A DNA stretch of 64,000 bases from VAZQ01 sp963840535. GTDB taxonomy: Bacteria; Pseudomonadota; Alphaproteobacteria; Rhizobiales; Xanthobacteraceae. Under the pieces are notes generated by a model, which was not told where the DNA came from, made no database searches, and worked only from the letters and a program-made list of their open reading frames with translations. The stretch spans positions 1 through 64,000 of the forward strand of contig CAWIZJ010000013.1 of assembly GCA_963840535.1 (NCBI GenBank), in the 5' to 3' direction. Numbering within the stretch: position 1 is the first letter of the stretch; each line of letters begins with the position of its first letter. The translations under genes and the position numbers were made by a program. Of this stretch, positions 1-9,958 are shown one piece after another.

Positions 1-446
1 AATGCTGTCACCTCTGTTCATGTCCCCCTGGCACGCGACACGAATGCTACTGGAGGCACAGCGCCGCGTGACCGTCAGCGTCTGCGCTTATCGGGGGGAG
101 TCCATACCCGGTCGAAAGCACCTCGCCTGGCCCATCGGGACATCCCGGATACAGCAGAGAAACCTCTCATAGCTGCCCCCCTACAGCAGAGGAACGTCTC
201 ACACCCAAGCGTCCCAAGACGCTAGCAGCCCAGAGAACCGCTGGGGTTGACCAAAGCGCGTTCGACCGAGAACAAGCGTTCCAAAGCCAAGGGACGAACC
301 AAAGCCAAGGGAAGAACCAAAGCCAAGGGAAGAACCAAAGCCAAGGAAGAAAAAGCAAAAGTCGATAGGGATTCTGCGTCGCGTATGGGGAGGGCGACTT
401 TGTTCACCGAGGTAGGCAAGAGATAATCAAGTGTTCAGCTCGTGGG
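1..446. other. Non-coding stretch at the left edge
   Basis: I see no convincing gene here. The segment holds two similar 18-mers starting with agcaga near 151 and 184, and the tandem repeat described separately at 279-350. Open frames across it are low-complexity translations of the repeat. Confidence 0.5.
279..350. repeat. 18-bp tandem repeat, four units
   Basis: Four head-to-tail copies of the unit aaccaaagccaagggaag run from 279 to about 350. The first and last copies are slightly diverged. The repeat lies in DNA without a recognisable gene, so a simple slippage-type minisatellite is the simplest reading. Confidence 0.85.
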
Positions 447-942
447 TCAAATTCGCCATTGGGGGCGTACAGCTCGGCCTGGCGGTGCAAAAGAGCTCGA
501 ACTCATGAGATTGGCTGCAGGTGGCATTCCCGGTCGTTGGCAGGTCGGCTGGCTTCTGCCTTTGAGGATGCGATCAACGTAGCTGGCAGCGCGGCGGTAC
601 ATATCGATCTGATCAGCCCCTAGCAACGCCCGCACAGGCCCGCTGCCATGAGCGAGAATGACGTCGGGCGCGAGCGAGGCCAATTCCTCCGCATGTCTGC
701 GAATTTCGGCGGCTTTGGCTCCGGCCCAGCGGGTGTCGGTCCGCAAGTTGCTGCCGATGTTCCAGCCCAAGAGAGCCAACGCCTGCAGGAACGCTCCGAC
801 GCGGCCTGATATTCCGCATCGTCCGTGGTTGCGGGCAGGAGCACCCCGGTGCGCCGAGTGCGCTCCCGCTCTGCGCGTGCGCCGCGAGGGGCCACGTTGC
901 TGCCGCGCCACTGATGAGCGTGATGAAACCGCGCCTGTTCAT
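447..942 (-). pseudogene. Decayed ABC_sub_bind periplasmic protein, internal deletion
   Basis: The start at 942 encodes the family signal sequence MNRRGFITLISGAA...PLAAHAQ. A +/-1 shift follows, then the first conserved block of the ABC_sub_bind family (LALLGWNIGSNLRTDTRWAG..., EELASLAPDVILAHG). The frame then jumps from 'VRALLGAD' straight to the C-terminal motif YRRAASYVDRILKG, so the central ~150 residues of this normally ~325-residue protein are missing and the true C-terminus (usually ...LLARADEVIE) is also lost. Its start codon overlaps the stop of the upstream relic (939-1740) by ATGA, so the two were once a tandem pair. Intact members are periplasmic binding components of ABC importers with unknown ligand. 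This copy cannot be functional. Confidence 0.75.
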
Positions 943-1740
943 TCGATAACTTCGTCGGCACCGTAGCTCATCAGGCCGCCGTCTTCGACATGCTCCCGCA
1001 AGCCGTAGATGACCGGCAGCTTCAACGTTTCGCTTACAGCAGCTATCCGTCGGCGCTCTGAGTAAAACACCGGATCGGTATGCACAACCGCGAGCTGAAC
1101 GCCCTCGTTTGCCAAGGCTCGAAGCGCTTTCTCAACCTCGTCCTTCGTGCGAACCTCGATCGGAATAAGCTGCACGCGCAAGGCGGCGGCGACCCTCTCA
1201 GCGTCCCGCTGCTCAATGACGCTGACCACCGAAGTAACACTTATCGGCGCGCCCACTTTTTTGACCCCAGGCAGTAATTCGACGCCGAGTTCGAGTTGTT
1301 TGCCCAAGAGCGTATCGAGCGATACCAATATCCCGGTCAGGTTTCCTCCCGGGTGGGCATGGCTCGCCACCAAGCCCCTCTCCACGGGCTCGATCATGGC
1401 TGCCGAGACAATAGGAATGATGAAGTCGCCTTCGTCGCGGCAACCGCCGCGGTGGTGTTGCTGGTCACGATGATGTCTGGCCTGAGCCGGATCAATTCGC
1501 CGCGAGCTCCGGCAAGCGCGTCAGGTCGCCTTCGGCAAACCGGGATGCCACGTCATAGTCGCGGCCTTCGACGTAGCCGAGCGCCTGCATTCGCGGGGAA
1601 AACGCAGCTAAAAAGCGTGAGGAAATCAGCGGCGATGACCCAAAAAAGGAACGCGATCAAGGCCGTTGGGCCCGCGTCTGCGCGCGCGCCGCAAGCGGCC
1701 ACGCCGCCGCGCCGAGTAGCGTGGCGTGCCGCCGTCTCGA
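939..1740 (-). pseudogene. Second decayed ABC_sub_bind gene, C-terminal deletion
   Basis: Read on the minus strand with at least two frameshifts, this gives a worn signal sequence near 1735-1690 (LLGAAAWPLAARAQ), then ALGYVEGRDYDVASRFAEGD, then IRLRPDIIVTSNTTAAVAA, then from 1397 a clean frame with the family blocks VASHAHPGGNLTGILVSLDT and LGVELLPGVKKVG. The end reads EDGGLMSYG directly followed by ADEVIE-stop. In intact relatives about 75 residues separate these two motifs, so there is a precise internal deletion. The last codons overlap the start of the next relic (ATGA). The gene sits just downstream of atpF but is unrelated to it. Confidence 0.7.
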
Positions 1741-1860
1741 AGGACGGCGGCGGCGCGGTGCGCGGCTCATGCTTCGAGACGCGCGCACGCTCCTTCGAGA
1801 CGCTCGCTGCGCTCCTCTTCAGATGAGGGCGTGCGCTCCTCAGCATGAGGGCAACGGCAA

Positions 1861-2340
1861 TCAAATCCTGTCCTTGACCTCGGCTGATGCCCCGCGAAAG
1901 GAGCTGGTCTGCGAGTGCGCCCTTGACCGACCGGCTGAGGATCCGCTCGGCGGCGGAGACCGCGGCCTCGGCTGCGGCCGCGCGCACGTCGGCGAGCGCC
2001 TGCGCTTCGGCCTGGGCGATCTTGCCTTCCGCCATCTTGGTGCGCCGCGCGACCAGTTCCTCCATCTTGACCGCGGCTTCGGCAGCAATCGCTCGGCCTC
2101 GGCCTCGGCGCTCGCGATGATGGCCTGCGCCTCGCGTTCGGCTTCTTCCCGCCTGCCCTGGTATTGCTCGAGCAAGGCTTGCGCCTCCGCCTTGAGGCGG
2201 CGGGCCTCGTCGAGCTCCGCCCTGATGCGTTCGCGACGTTCGTCGAGGCGCTTGATGAGCGCCTTGTGCACGCCGAAATAGCCGAGCACGCCCAAAAAGA
2301 TGACGAAGGCGACGGCCACCCAGAATTCCGCCTTGAACAT
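1861..2340 (-). CDS. atpF: ATP synthase Fo subunit b
   Basis: Peripheral-stalk subunit of the F1Fo ATP synthase. One N-terminal membrane helix (residues about 5-25, FWVAVAFVIFLGVLGYFGV) is followed by a long charged coiled coil (ALIKRLDERRERIRAEL...). The start MFKAEFW at 2340 lies 8 nt after the stop of the b' gene. The frame breaks near 2095 and is restored near 1890. Read through both breaks, the protein continues KMEELVARRTKMAEGKIAQA...SAAERILSRSVKGALADQLL and ends in AEVKDRI-stop at 1861, giving the normal ~160 residues. The breaks lie at or near short homopolymers and I infer sequencing indels, since loss of this subunit should disable the enzyme. Confidence 0.93.
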   Translation of the reverse strand: MFKAEFWVAVAFVIFLGVLGYFGVHKALIKRLDERRERIRAELDEARRLKAEAQALLEQYQGRREEAEREAQAIIASAEAEAERLLPKPRSRWRNWSRGAPRWRKARSPRPKRRRSPTCARPQPRPRSPPPSGSSAGRSRAHSQTSSFRGASAEVKDRI

Positions 2341-2348
2341 CGCGATCC

Positions 2349-2919
2349 TCAGCGTTCGAGCGCGTTGCCGACCGCCTCGGCAACATCCCGGTTGTCCGGT
2401 GCAACGCCGGTCAGCCGTTCGACGATCGCCGCCGCCGCATCACTCGCGATGCTGCGCACGTTGGTCATCGCGGCGGAGCGCGTCGCGGCGACGGCGGTCT
2501 CGGCTTCAGCGACTCGGGCATTGAGATTGCCTCGATCTCTTTGCGGCGAGCCGGGCTGCGGCGGCAGCCTTCGCCTGCGTCTCGCTTGCGAGCGTCTGCC
2601 CGCGCGCGCGTGCCTCCGCCAGGGCGGTCTCGTAGGCTACGATCGCAGCGTCGGATTCGAGCTTGAGACGCTGCGCCTCGGCAAGATCATCTTCGATATG
2701 GCGCCGGCGCGCCTCCAGAATCGAGCCGATGCGCGGCAGCGCCAGTTTCGACATCAGGAGGTAAAGCGCCACGAAGATCAGCACCAGCCAGAACAGCTGG
2801 GAGGGAAAGTTCTGCGCATCGAACGGAGGAAACCCGCGACCATGCTCGCTCGCGGGGAATATGCTCGACTCGAGGTGATTGGCTGTGCGCTCTTCTGGGC
2901 CATGGTCAAGGTCCGGCAC
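2349..2919 (-). CDS. atpF2: ATP synthase Fo subunit b' (second b-type subunit)
   Basis: Alphaproteobacteria carry two b-type stalk subunits, and this is the b' form that precedes b in the operon. After a polar N-terminus comes GFPPFDAQNFPSQLFWL, the single membrane span, then a coiled coil (SKLALPRIGSILEARRRHIEDD). The start chosen is GTG at 2919, 38 nt after atpE; its exact position is uncertain. One frameshift near 2545 interrupts the coiled coil. Beyond it the expected tail continues (NARVAEAETAVAATRSAAMT, then IVERLTGVAPDNRDVAEAVG) to a stop at 2349. The usual length of about 185-190 residues is restored if the shift is corrected. It dimerises with subunit b and links Fo to F1. Confidence 0.92.
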
Positions 2920-2956
2920 AGCGGGCGGGTACGCCTTCGGCTAACCCGCCGACGGC

Positions 2957-3184
2957 TCACAGCGCGAACAGCAGCAACAGCGCGATCAGCAGCGAGAAGA
3001 TGCCGAGCGCCTCGGTCACGGCAAAGCCGAAAATGAGATTGCCGAACTGGCCTTGCGCGGCGGATGGATTGCGCAGCGCGGCGGCGAGATAGTGTCCGAA
3101 AATGGTGCCGACGCCGACGCCGGCACCGCCCATGCCGATGCAAGCAATGCCGGCGCCGATCATTTTTGCGGCCTGCGCATCCAT
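2957..3184 (-). CDS. atpE: ATP synthase Fo subunit c (proteolipid)
   Basis: Intact 75-residue hairpin protein. It starts MDAQAAKMIGAGIA at 3184 behind an AGGAG-type ribosome site, has helix 1 rich in Gly/Ala (GAGIACIGMGGAGVGVGTIF), the polar loop LRNPSAAQGQ, and helix 2 with the proton-carrying Glu in FAVTEALGIFSLLIALLLLF. These residues form the c-ring that couples H+ flow to rotation. The absence of the extra sodium-site residues agrees with H+ use, but that is an inference. It lies between atpB (stop at 3219) and atpF' in the normal alphaproteobacterial Fo order. Confidence 0.97.
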   Translation of the reverse strand: MDAQAAKMIGAGIACIGMGGAGVGVGTIFGHYLAAALRNPSAAQGQFGNLIFGFAVTEALGIFSLLIALLLLFAL

Positions 3185-3218
3185 GAGAGAGCTCCTGTTT
3201 CGAGGTTGACGGGCAGGG

Positions 3219-3964
3219 TCAATGACCCGGGTGAATCGCATCGTTGAGATAGATGCAGGTGAGAATGGCGAACACATAGGCCTGGAGGAACGCAACCAGA
3301 AGCTCGAGCGCAGTGAGCGCCACGGTGAGGCCGAGCGGCAGGATTGCGCCGAGCCAGCCGAGGAAGCCGAGGGTGCCGAGCATGGTCACGAACCCGCCGA
3401 AACCTTGAGCGTGATGTGACCGGCCAGCATGTTGGCGAACAGCCGCACGCTGTGAGAGACCGGGCGCGACAGGAACGACAGCACCTCGATGAACGTCACC
3501 AGGGGAAGGATGTAGACGGGGACCCCGCTCGGCACGAACAACCTGAGGAAACGCAGCCCATGCTTCCAGAAACCGTAGATGATGACGGTGAGGAAAACCA
3601 GCAGCGCCAGAGAGACCGTAATAACGATGTGGGTGGTGACGGTGAAGGTATACGGGATCATGCCGATCAGGTTCAGCGCCAGGATGAACATGAACAGCGA
3701 GAACACCAGCGGGAAGAACTTCATGCCCTCCGAGCCTGCGGTGCTTCGGAGCGTCGTGGCTACGAACTCGTAGGTCATTTCGGCCGCCGACTGCAGGCGG
3801 CCCGGCACCAGGGCGCGCGAGGCGGTCGTCCCGAGCATGAAAGCGAGGATCAGGGCGAGCCCGATCAGCATGAACAGCGCCGAGTTCGTGAATGCGATCT
3901 CGACGCCGCCGATGCGCACGATGGGAAAGAAATTCTTGATCTGGAACTGATGGATGGGATCCAT
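3219..3964 (-). CDS. atpB: ATP synthase Fo subunit a
   Basis: Integral membrane subunit forming the proton half-channels. The start MDPIHQFQIKNFFP at 3964 is followed by several membrane spans (FTNSALFMLIGLALILAFML, FFPLVFSLFMFILALNLIGM). The conserved RLFANMLAGHITLKV block near residue 185 contains the essential Arg. The frame breaks right after this block at about 3400, where a run of three T on the minus strand would need to be four. Beyond it the sequence continues GGFVTMLGTLGFLGWL... and ends LNDAIHPGH-stop at 3219. Corrected length is 249 residues, the normal size. Followed 34 nt later by atpE. Confidence 0.95.
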
Positions 3965-3995
3965 GATCGAGCAGGTCCTTGGTCCGCCGGCCGAC

Positions 3996-4032
3996 CCCCT
4001 CCCTAACCCTCCCCGCAAGCGGGGGAGGGAAA
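3996..4032. repeat. Short palindromic intergenic repeat between atpI and atpB
   Basis: The sequence ccctccccgc-aa-gcgggggaggg forms a near-perfect hairpin at about 4007-4029, preceded by ccctaac. The same ccctaaccctcccc...cgcttgcgggg element recurs at 27957-27979 and 29469-29486, where an insertion sequence landed in it. This suggests a dispersed repeat rather than an operon-specific signal, although it could also act as a transcript-processing hairpin. Confidence 0.6.
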
Positions 4033-4043
4033 GCAAGAGGGTC

Positions 4044-4513
4044 TCATTGTTTCGGGCCGGGCGGGCTGATCCGATTGACCGGAATCACCCCCGCTGCCCG
4101 CATCACGTTGAGAACACCTGCGGCAAAGCCGAGCAGCAGGAACACGATCATTCCCAAGGGCGAGATGCCCAAGCAAGGTCGATCAGCCAGCCTATCGCGG
4201 CCCCGAGCAGGACCCCGGCCACCAGCTCGACCGACAATCGAAAACCGCGCGCGATTGCCGATGGGTCGGCGGCCTGCAGTTGACCCGGACCGCTTTCGCC
4301 GGGAGGGGCGGGATGGACTTGGCCGAGCCGTTCGCCGAGACGTTGCAACCGCGCGGAGAGCGCGGCCTCATCGGCCGATGGCCTCTTGCGATCACCCTGC
4401 TTGCGCGCGCCGTTCGCGGACCATGAAGTTTCGACACCCGCGACCGTTGCGCCGAGATCGCGACGTTTCCGCCGCCCCGAGACCGAGGGGACCATAGTGA
4501 GCGGGTCACCCAA
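4044..4513 (-). CDS. atpI: ATP synthase protein I (AtpI/AtpQ family)
   Basis: First gene of the Fo operon. A polar N-terminal region (SADEAALSARLQRLGERLGQ) is followed by two predicted membrane helices: FRLSVELVAGVLLGAAIGWL, and, after a one-base frameshift near 4165, GMIVFLLLGFAAGVLNVMRA, ending in PVNRISPPGPKQ-stop at 4044. AtpI proteins help c-ring assembly and are not part of the finished enzyme. The start at 4513 is the upstream-most plausible one. About 80 nt separate its stop from the atpB start, including the palindromic repeat. Confidence 0.85.
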
Positions 4514-4903
4514 GTCAAGATCGTGCCGTGTGCGTTAATGACTTGAGACCATTAGCGAAAAGCCCTTATCGTGCGAGCCGGGACCGGTCCCGGGCGACGG
4601 GGTCGCCGGCCGGCTTGGATCGATGCGCGGGGATTGGCGGGATTCTCCGGCGTGGACAACGGGACGCTGCTGCCTTTTCATCGGCATGGAGCGATCAGCC
4701 CATCGCTGCGTCAGTTCGGCAGCGAGAATCCCGATTCCGTCGTCCGCGGGCAGCCACTCCGGTGCCAGCTCCGGACTAGGAAGGGACACGGGCGAACCTC
4801 AGTTCGTAGGCAGCCGGCGATGATCGCAGGCATGCTGTGTGCGGCGTTGTGGCGTGCTATGGCGTGAGACGATACGCTGCCCGGCACGATCGACCGAGCG
4901 GAG
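4514..4903. other. Intergenic region between divergent atpI and the response regulator
   Basis: About 390 bases without a convincing gene. It must hold the promoter of the minus-strand Fo operon and that of the plus-strand regulator, but I cannot mark a -10/-35 pair with confidence in this GC-rich DNA. Confidence 0.5.
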
Positions 4904-5584
4904 ATGAAACGGGTGGGCGATCCGACACGTTTGGTCATTGCCGATGACCATCCGCTGTTTCGCGGGGCCTTGCGCGAGGCGGTCTCCGGCCTGTTCGAGG
5001 ACATCGAATTTCCGAGGCGGGCTCGTTTGACGACGTCAGCAGGATTCTCGAGCGCGGCGCCGAGGTCGATCTCATTCTGCTCGACCTTACGATGCCAGGG
5101 GTGCGTGGCTTCTCGGGGCTGATGTATCTGCGCGCGCAATACCCGAGCGTGCCGATTGTCGTTGTTTCCGGGCAATGACGATCCGGCCGTCATCCGCCGT
5201 TGCATGGATTTCGGCGCCTCCGGTTTCATTCCCAAGACGCTCAGCGTGGACGCCATCCGGGGGGCGGTCGCACATATTTTCGAGGGCGGGGTGTGGACGC
5301 CGCCCGACATCGATCTGGGAAAGGGCTCGGGCGCCGAGACCGCCGACCTGATGGCGCGGCTTGCATCGTTGACGCCGCAGCAGGTGCGGGTCTTGATGAT
5401 GCTCTCGGAAGGCCTGCTCAACAAGCAGATCGCCTACGAGCTCAAGGTCTCCGAAGCCACAGTCAAGGCCCACGTTTCGGCGATCCTGCAGAAGCTCGGG
5501 GTCGAGAGCCGGACCCAGGCGGTGATCGCGGCGTCAAAAATCGAGCTGGGTCAATGGCCTCAGTCGGCCTCGGTCGGCCCCTAG
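4904..5584 (+). CDS. NarL/LuxR-family two-component response regulator
   Basis: A receiver domain occupies residues about 8-125. RLVIADDHPLFRGALREAV gives the acidic pocket and DLILLDLTMPGVRGFSG carries the phospho-accepting Asp. A LuxR-type helix-turn-helix lies at residues about 155-215 (LTPQQVRVLMMLSEGLLNKQ, SEATVKAHVSAILQKLGV). Two single-base errors interrupt the frame: near 5010 (AATTT, where an A seems missing) and at 5170-5172 (GGG, one G too many). With both corrected the product is about 227 residues, normal for the family. The large kinase gene at 6336-9856 is the obvious candidate partner by proximity, but pairing is an inference. Confidence 0.88.
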
Positions 5585-5776
5585 GCGGCAGCCCTCCCGC
5601 TTGGGGAACCTTGATTTTACCTTCACAGGGCTGCCGCGATTCGGGTTATAATGCTAGAAGCCCGTGACCCTCCCCGACTGCGGCGAGTCCGGGGGATTGG
5701 CCGATTTTACGGGGATCAATGCCGTCATCGGCACTCGGCAAAGGCGGGGAGGGGCCGGATAGCGGGGGACTGCAAC

Positions 5777-6333
5777 ATGGCTGATCAAACCAGCATGCAC
5801 GGGGACTGCCGCGGCTCGACGAATTCGACCAGGAGTTCGGACACGAGCCGGGCACGATCACGCTTGATCATCGGCGCAAGATCAGCTGGCCGCTGTTGGC
5901 CGGAGCGGTGGCGGGCGCCGTTATCATCAGCTTGGCGGCGCTGGCGTGGCTGAATGCCGATGGGCTGCGCGCGCTCGCACCTTCCGGTACCATGACGCTG
6001 CAAAGCGCCAGCCGCGAAGCTTCGGATGAGCAACTGGCCCGCCTCGCGCGCGAGATTGCGACGCTCAAGCGGGAACTCGGCGCCCTCGCCCGCGCCCACC
6101 AGCAGGCGATCGAGCGCATCGCATCACTGCAGGCCGATCAGCAATTGCGGGATTCGGCGCCGCCCTCATCCTGGTATTCGGACATAGCGGCGTTGAGCTT
6201 CGAGAGCGCCAGCCAACCCAGACCGTCGTCACTTCCATCCCCGGTGCGCCGGGCGGTGACCGCGCGCCCGGAGGCGCGTGAAATTCGCCGGGGCGAGACC
6301 CCCGTGCCGCTGTCCTTGGAGGCCCCGCAGTAG
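5777..6333 (+). CDS. Membrane-anchored coiled-coil protein, function unknown
   Basis: Starts MADQTSMHG at 5777. A one-base shift in the GGGG run near 5804 must be corrected to reach LDEFDQEFGHEPGTITLD and the following frame. A single membrane helix (PLLAGAVAGAVIISLAALAW) lies near residue 45, followed by a predicted coiled coil (DEQLARLAREIATLKRELGA, HQQAIERIASLQADQQ) and a Pro/Ser-rich tail. The topology suggests a periplasmic coiled coil anchored in the inner membrane. It ends 3 nt before the convergent kinase gene. I do not recognise a named family. Confidence 0.7.
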
Positions 6334-6335
6334 GG

Positions 6336-9300
6336 CTACTCCGCGGCCGCGACGCGCTGGACCCGCCACTGCGTGAGCAGCGCGCGAAAGGCGGCGGGCT
6401 TTAGCGGCTTGTTGAGCACCTGAATGGCCTGCGCGCGGGCGTCGTCGCGCACGTGCGGACTTCGATCGGCGGTAATGAGGATCGCGGTGAGGTCGGCGCC
6501 GAACCGCCGCCGCAGCTCGGCGATGGCGTCAATGCCGTTGCCTTCATCGAGATGGAAATCGACCAGCAGCCCGTCCGGCAAGACCTTGGCTTCGCTCACC
6601 GCGCCGATTGCGGATTTGAGGTCGGTCGCCTTCAGCACCCGGCACCCCCAGCCGTGGAGCAGCGTTTCCATGCCATCGAGAATGGCAAGGTCATTGTCGA
6701 TGCACAGCACCGTGATGCCGGTGAGGTGGACCCGGTCGGCCGCGCGCGCATCGCGCTGATAGCTGCTGGGGGGAACGGGCGCGGACATCGGCATCTCGAC
6801 CGAGAACCTCGATCCGCGCCCGACGGCGGAGGTGAGCGTGACCTCGTGGTCGAGCACGCGTGCGATGCGCTCGACGATCGACAGGCCGAGGCCCAAGCCG
6901 CGGGCCACTTTCGCGCCCTGGTCGAGGCGATGAAACTCCTGGAATACGGCGCGCTGCTTGGACCGCGGGATCCCGAGGCCGGTATCGTAGACGTCGATGC
7001 GCAGCCGGCCGAGATGGCGGCGACAGCCGATGAGAACACGGCCCGCGGGCGTGTATTTGATCGCGTTCGATACCAGGTTCTGGAGCAGCCGCCGCAGCAG
7101 TCGCCGATCCGATTGCACCGCCAGCGAACAGGGCACGAAAATGAGCCGCAGGCCCTTCTCCTGCGCCAGCGGCGCGAACTCGACTTCCAGTTGGCGCAGA
7201 AGCTCGTCGATGCGGAAACCGACGATCTCCGGTTTCATGGCGCCGGTATCCAGCCGCGAAATATCGAGCAGGGCGCCGAAAATCTCCTCCACCGCATCGA
7301 GCGAGGCATCGATATTGCCGACCAGCTGCCCATCACTGCCGTTGCCTTGCCGCTCCACCAGGCTGGTCACGTACAAGCGCGCCGCATTGAGCGGCTGCAG
7401 GATGTCGTGGCTGGCCGCGGCGAGGAACCGGGTCTTCGAGATGTTGGCCTGCTCGGCCTCCGCCTTCGCGCGTCCGAGCTCGGAATTGAGGCACATCAGT
7501 TCCTCGGTGCGCTCCTGAACCCGGCGCTCCAGGGACTCGTTGGCGCGCTCCAGCTCTTCCGCAGCCTTTACCGTCGGCGTGATGTCGGTGAAAGTGGTGA
7601 CGATGCCGCCATCCGGCATGGGATTGGCACGCACCTCCATGACCAGATCGCGCTCGGCGAATCGTTCGAGGAACGGCTCGGCGCTCTCGGCATAACGCGT
7701 CAGACGTTCGCGCACGAGGGCATCGATCGCGTCATTGTCATAGGTGCTGCGCTCGACATTGAAGCGAAGAATCTGGTCGAGCGCAGTGCCTACGCGGGTG
7801 AGCTGCGGCGGCAGGGCGAGGATCTCCCCGAACTGCCGGTTCCAGCAGACCAGATGAAGCTCCTTGTCGAAAACCGCGATGCCCTGGCGGACGTGATCGA
7901 GCGCGGTCTGCAGGATCTCGCGATTGTAGTGGATGGCGGCACTGGCGTCGTCGAGCAGCTTGAGCGCGGCCTTGGTCGAGACCGTGCGCTTGCGCAGCAG
8001 CAGCGACAACACCAGGCGCGACGAGGCGGCGCCGATTGCCGAAGCGAGCAGGTGCTCGGCATAGCGCATGAGTTGAAAATCGGCTTCGCCCTTGGGCTCG
8101 ATGCTGATGCCGCGGCTCAATGCATAGCTGTCGAACGAGCTGCGGGTGCGCTCCTCGCCGAGATAGCGCGAGACCGTGGTGGTCAGCTCCTCGACCGTGA
8201 CCGAGGAGCGCCAGAGCCGGAAGCTCGGCGACATCGGAGTGAGGTCGGAGGGAACGAACAAATCGGCTTGCAGCCGCTCGATCGATGCCGGTGCCCGCCC
8301 GAGCGAGAACACCACATAGGCCAGGACGTTGAGCGAGAGGCTCCAGATCACGCCGTGGGCGAGCGGCGGCAGATCGAGCCAGAACAACGCCTGCGGGCGC
8401 AGCGCCGCGATTCCCCACGGTCCTTGCGACAGCAGGCTCTGGCCGACGATGCCGGCATCGGCAATGCTCGGCAGCAGCAGGGTATAGACCCAGATCACGA
8501 TGCCGACCGTCATCCCGGCCATCGCTCCGCGCGCGGTGGCGCGACGCCAGACCAGGGCGCCGAAGAATGCGGGGGCAAGCTGCGCAACGGCCGCGAACGA
8601 CAACAGCCCGATCGAGGCGAGCTGAGCGTCGCCCGCCAGCCGGTAGTACACATAGGCCAGAAACAGAATGATGCAGATCGCCATCCGGCGCACGGTGAGC
8701 AGCAGGCCGCCCACGTTCTCGCGTCCGGTGATCAGGGTTTCTCGCCGCTGCAGCACCAGCGGCATGACGATGTCGTTGGAGACCATGATGGCGAGCGCCA
8801 CCGATTCAACGATCACCATCGCGGTGGCCGCGGACAGGCCGCCGATGAATGCCGCAATCGTGAACAAATCCGAGCGCGCCGCGAGCGGCAGGGCGAGCAC
8901 GAACATGTCGCTGTCGACCTGACCGGCCGGGAATGTGAGCAGGCCGGCGAGCGCGATCGGCACCACGAAGAGGTTGATCAGCACGAGATAGAGCGGGAAC
9001 AGCCAGGCGGCGCGCCGGATCTCGTCTTCGCTCTTGTTCTCGACCACGGTCACGTGGAACTGCCGCGGCAGCAGCACGATCGCGAAGGCGGCGAGCAGGG
9101 TCATCGCGACCAGGGTGGCGAACACCGGTTCGCGCGTCACCAACGCCGCGGTATCCGGGCGTTGCAACGCCTGGGCGAACAGCGCAAGCGGGCCGTCGAA
9201 CATCCAGAAGGTCACAAAGACCCCAACCCCGACGAAGGCCACGAGCTTGACCAGCGATTCGGTCGCAATCGCCAGCATCAGCCCGTCCTGGTGCTCGGTG

Positions 9301-9856
9301 GCATCGATATGACGGGTGCCGAACAGCACCGCGAAGATCGCCATCGACGCCGCCACATAGAACGCGATGTCCCCAGGACCGGCAGCATTGCCCCGCTTGC
9401 CGGCTCGATTTGCGCGAGAATGGTCGTGAGCGACGTTGACACCGCTTTGAGCTGCAGCGCGATATAGGGAATCGTGCCGACGATGGCGATCAGCGCGACG
9501 CCGGCCGCCACCGTTTGCGCCTTGCCGTAGCGGGCGGCGATGAAATCGGCGATCGAGGTAATGTTCTGGGCCTTGGCGAGCCGCACGATGCGCGTGATCA
9601 GCGGGGAGCACAGCCCGATCACCAGGATGGGGCCGAGATAGATGGTCAGGAAATCGTAGCCGGTGCGCGAGGCGAGGCCGACCGAGCCGAAGAATGTCCA
9701 GGAGGTGCAGTAGATCGCCAGCGAGAGCGGATAGATGAACCGCCGCCAGGGGCTGCCGCTGCCGAAACGCCGGGTCTGGTCGCCATAGCTCGCAATGACG
9801 AACAGGAGACCGATATAGCCGAGCGCAAAGGCGATAACGACCCAGCCTTGCAGCAT
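6336..9856 (-). CDS. Hybrid sensor histidine kinase with an N-terminal sodium:solute symporter-like domain
   Basis: Residues about 1-540 form a multi-span SSS-type transporter module (e.g. LGYIGLLFVIASYGDQTRRF, FLTIYLGPILVIGLCSPLIT). Then come a PAS-like region near 650-760 (DHVRQGIAVFDKELHLVCWN), a coiled coil, and a phosphoacceptor block near 815 (FLAAASHDILQPLNAARLYV). A HATPase follows with N-box LLQNLVSNAIKYTPAG, G1 DTGLGIP and G2 GLGLGLSIVERIA, and finally a receiver domain near 1045-1168 (DGLLVDFHLDEGNG, with the Lys in VLNKPLKP). The start MLQGWVVIAFA is at 9856. One frameshift near 9380, at a CCCC run, splits the transporter part. The architecture resembles CbrA-like kinases, which sense or couple to nutrient transport. 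The ligand is unknown. It converges on the response regulator side at 4904-5584. Confidence 0.9.
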
Positions 9857-9958
9857 GACCGCTCCGGCGGCTCCTGCGGGCACCGGCCCGATGCTGCGCA
9901 ATCTATCGCAGGGAGCCGGCGAAGAGAACCGCGTCTGTTTCGGCCAGAGGCGCTTCAA

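Noticed and set aside
222..419. 65-codon minus-strand frame with repeated LALVLPLALV
   Set aside because: It is only a translation of the 18-bp tandem repeat, without start signals or homology.
5611..5652. TTGATT...TATAAT promoter before the coiled-coil gene
   Set aside because: TATAAT at 5647-5652 is attractive, but the TTGATT at 5611 is 30 nt away, too far for a normal spacer, and no other -35 box is convincing.
6453..9467. 1004-codon open frame on the plus strand
   Set aside because: It is antisense to the hybrid kinase gene and reads as low-information, Arg/Gln/His-rich sequence typical of shadow frames in high-GC DNA.
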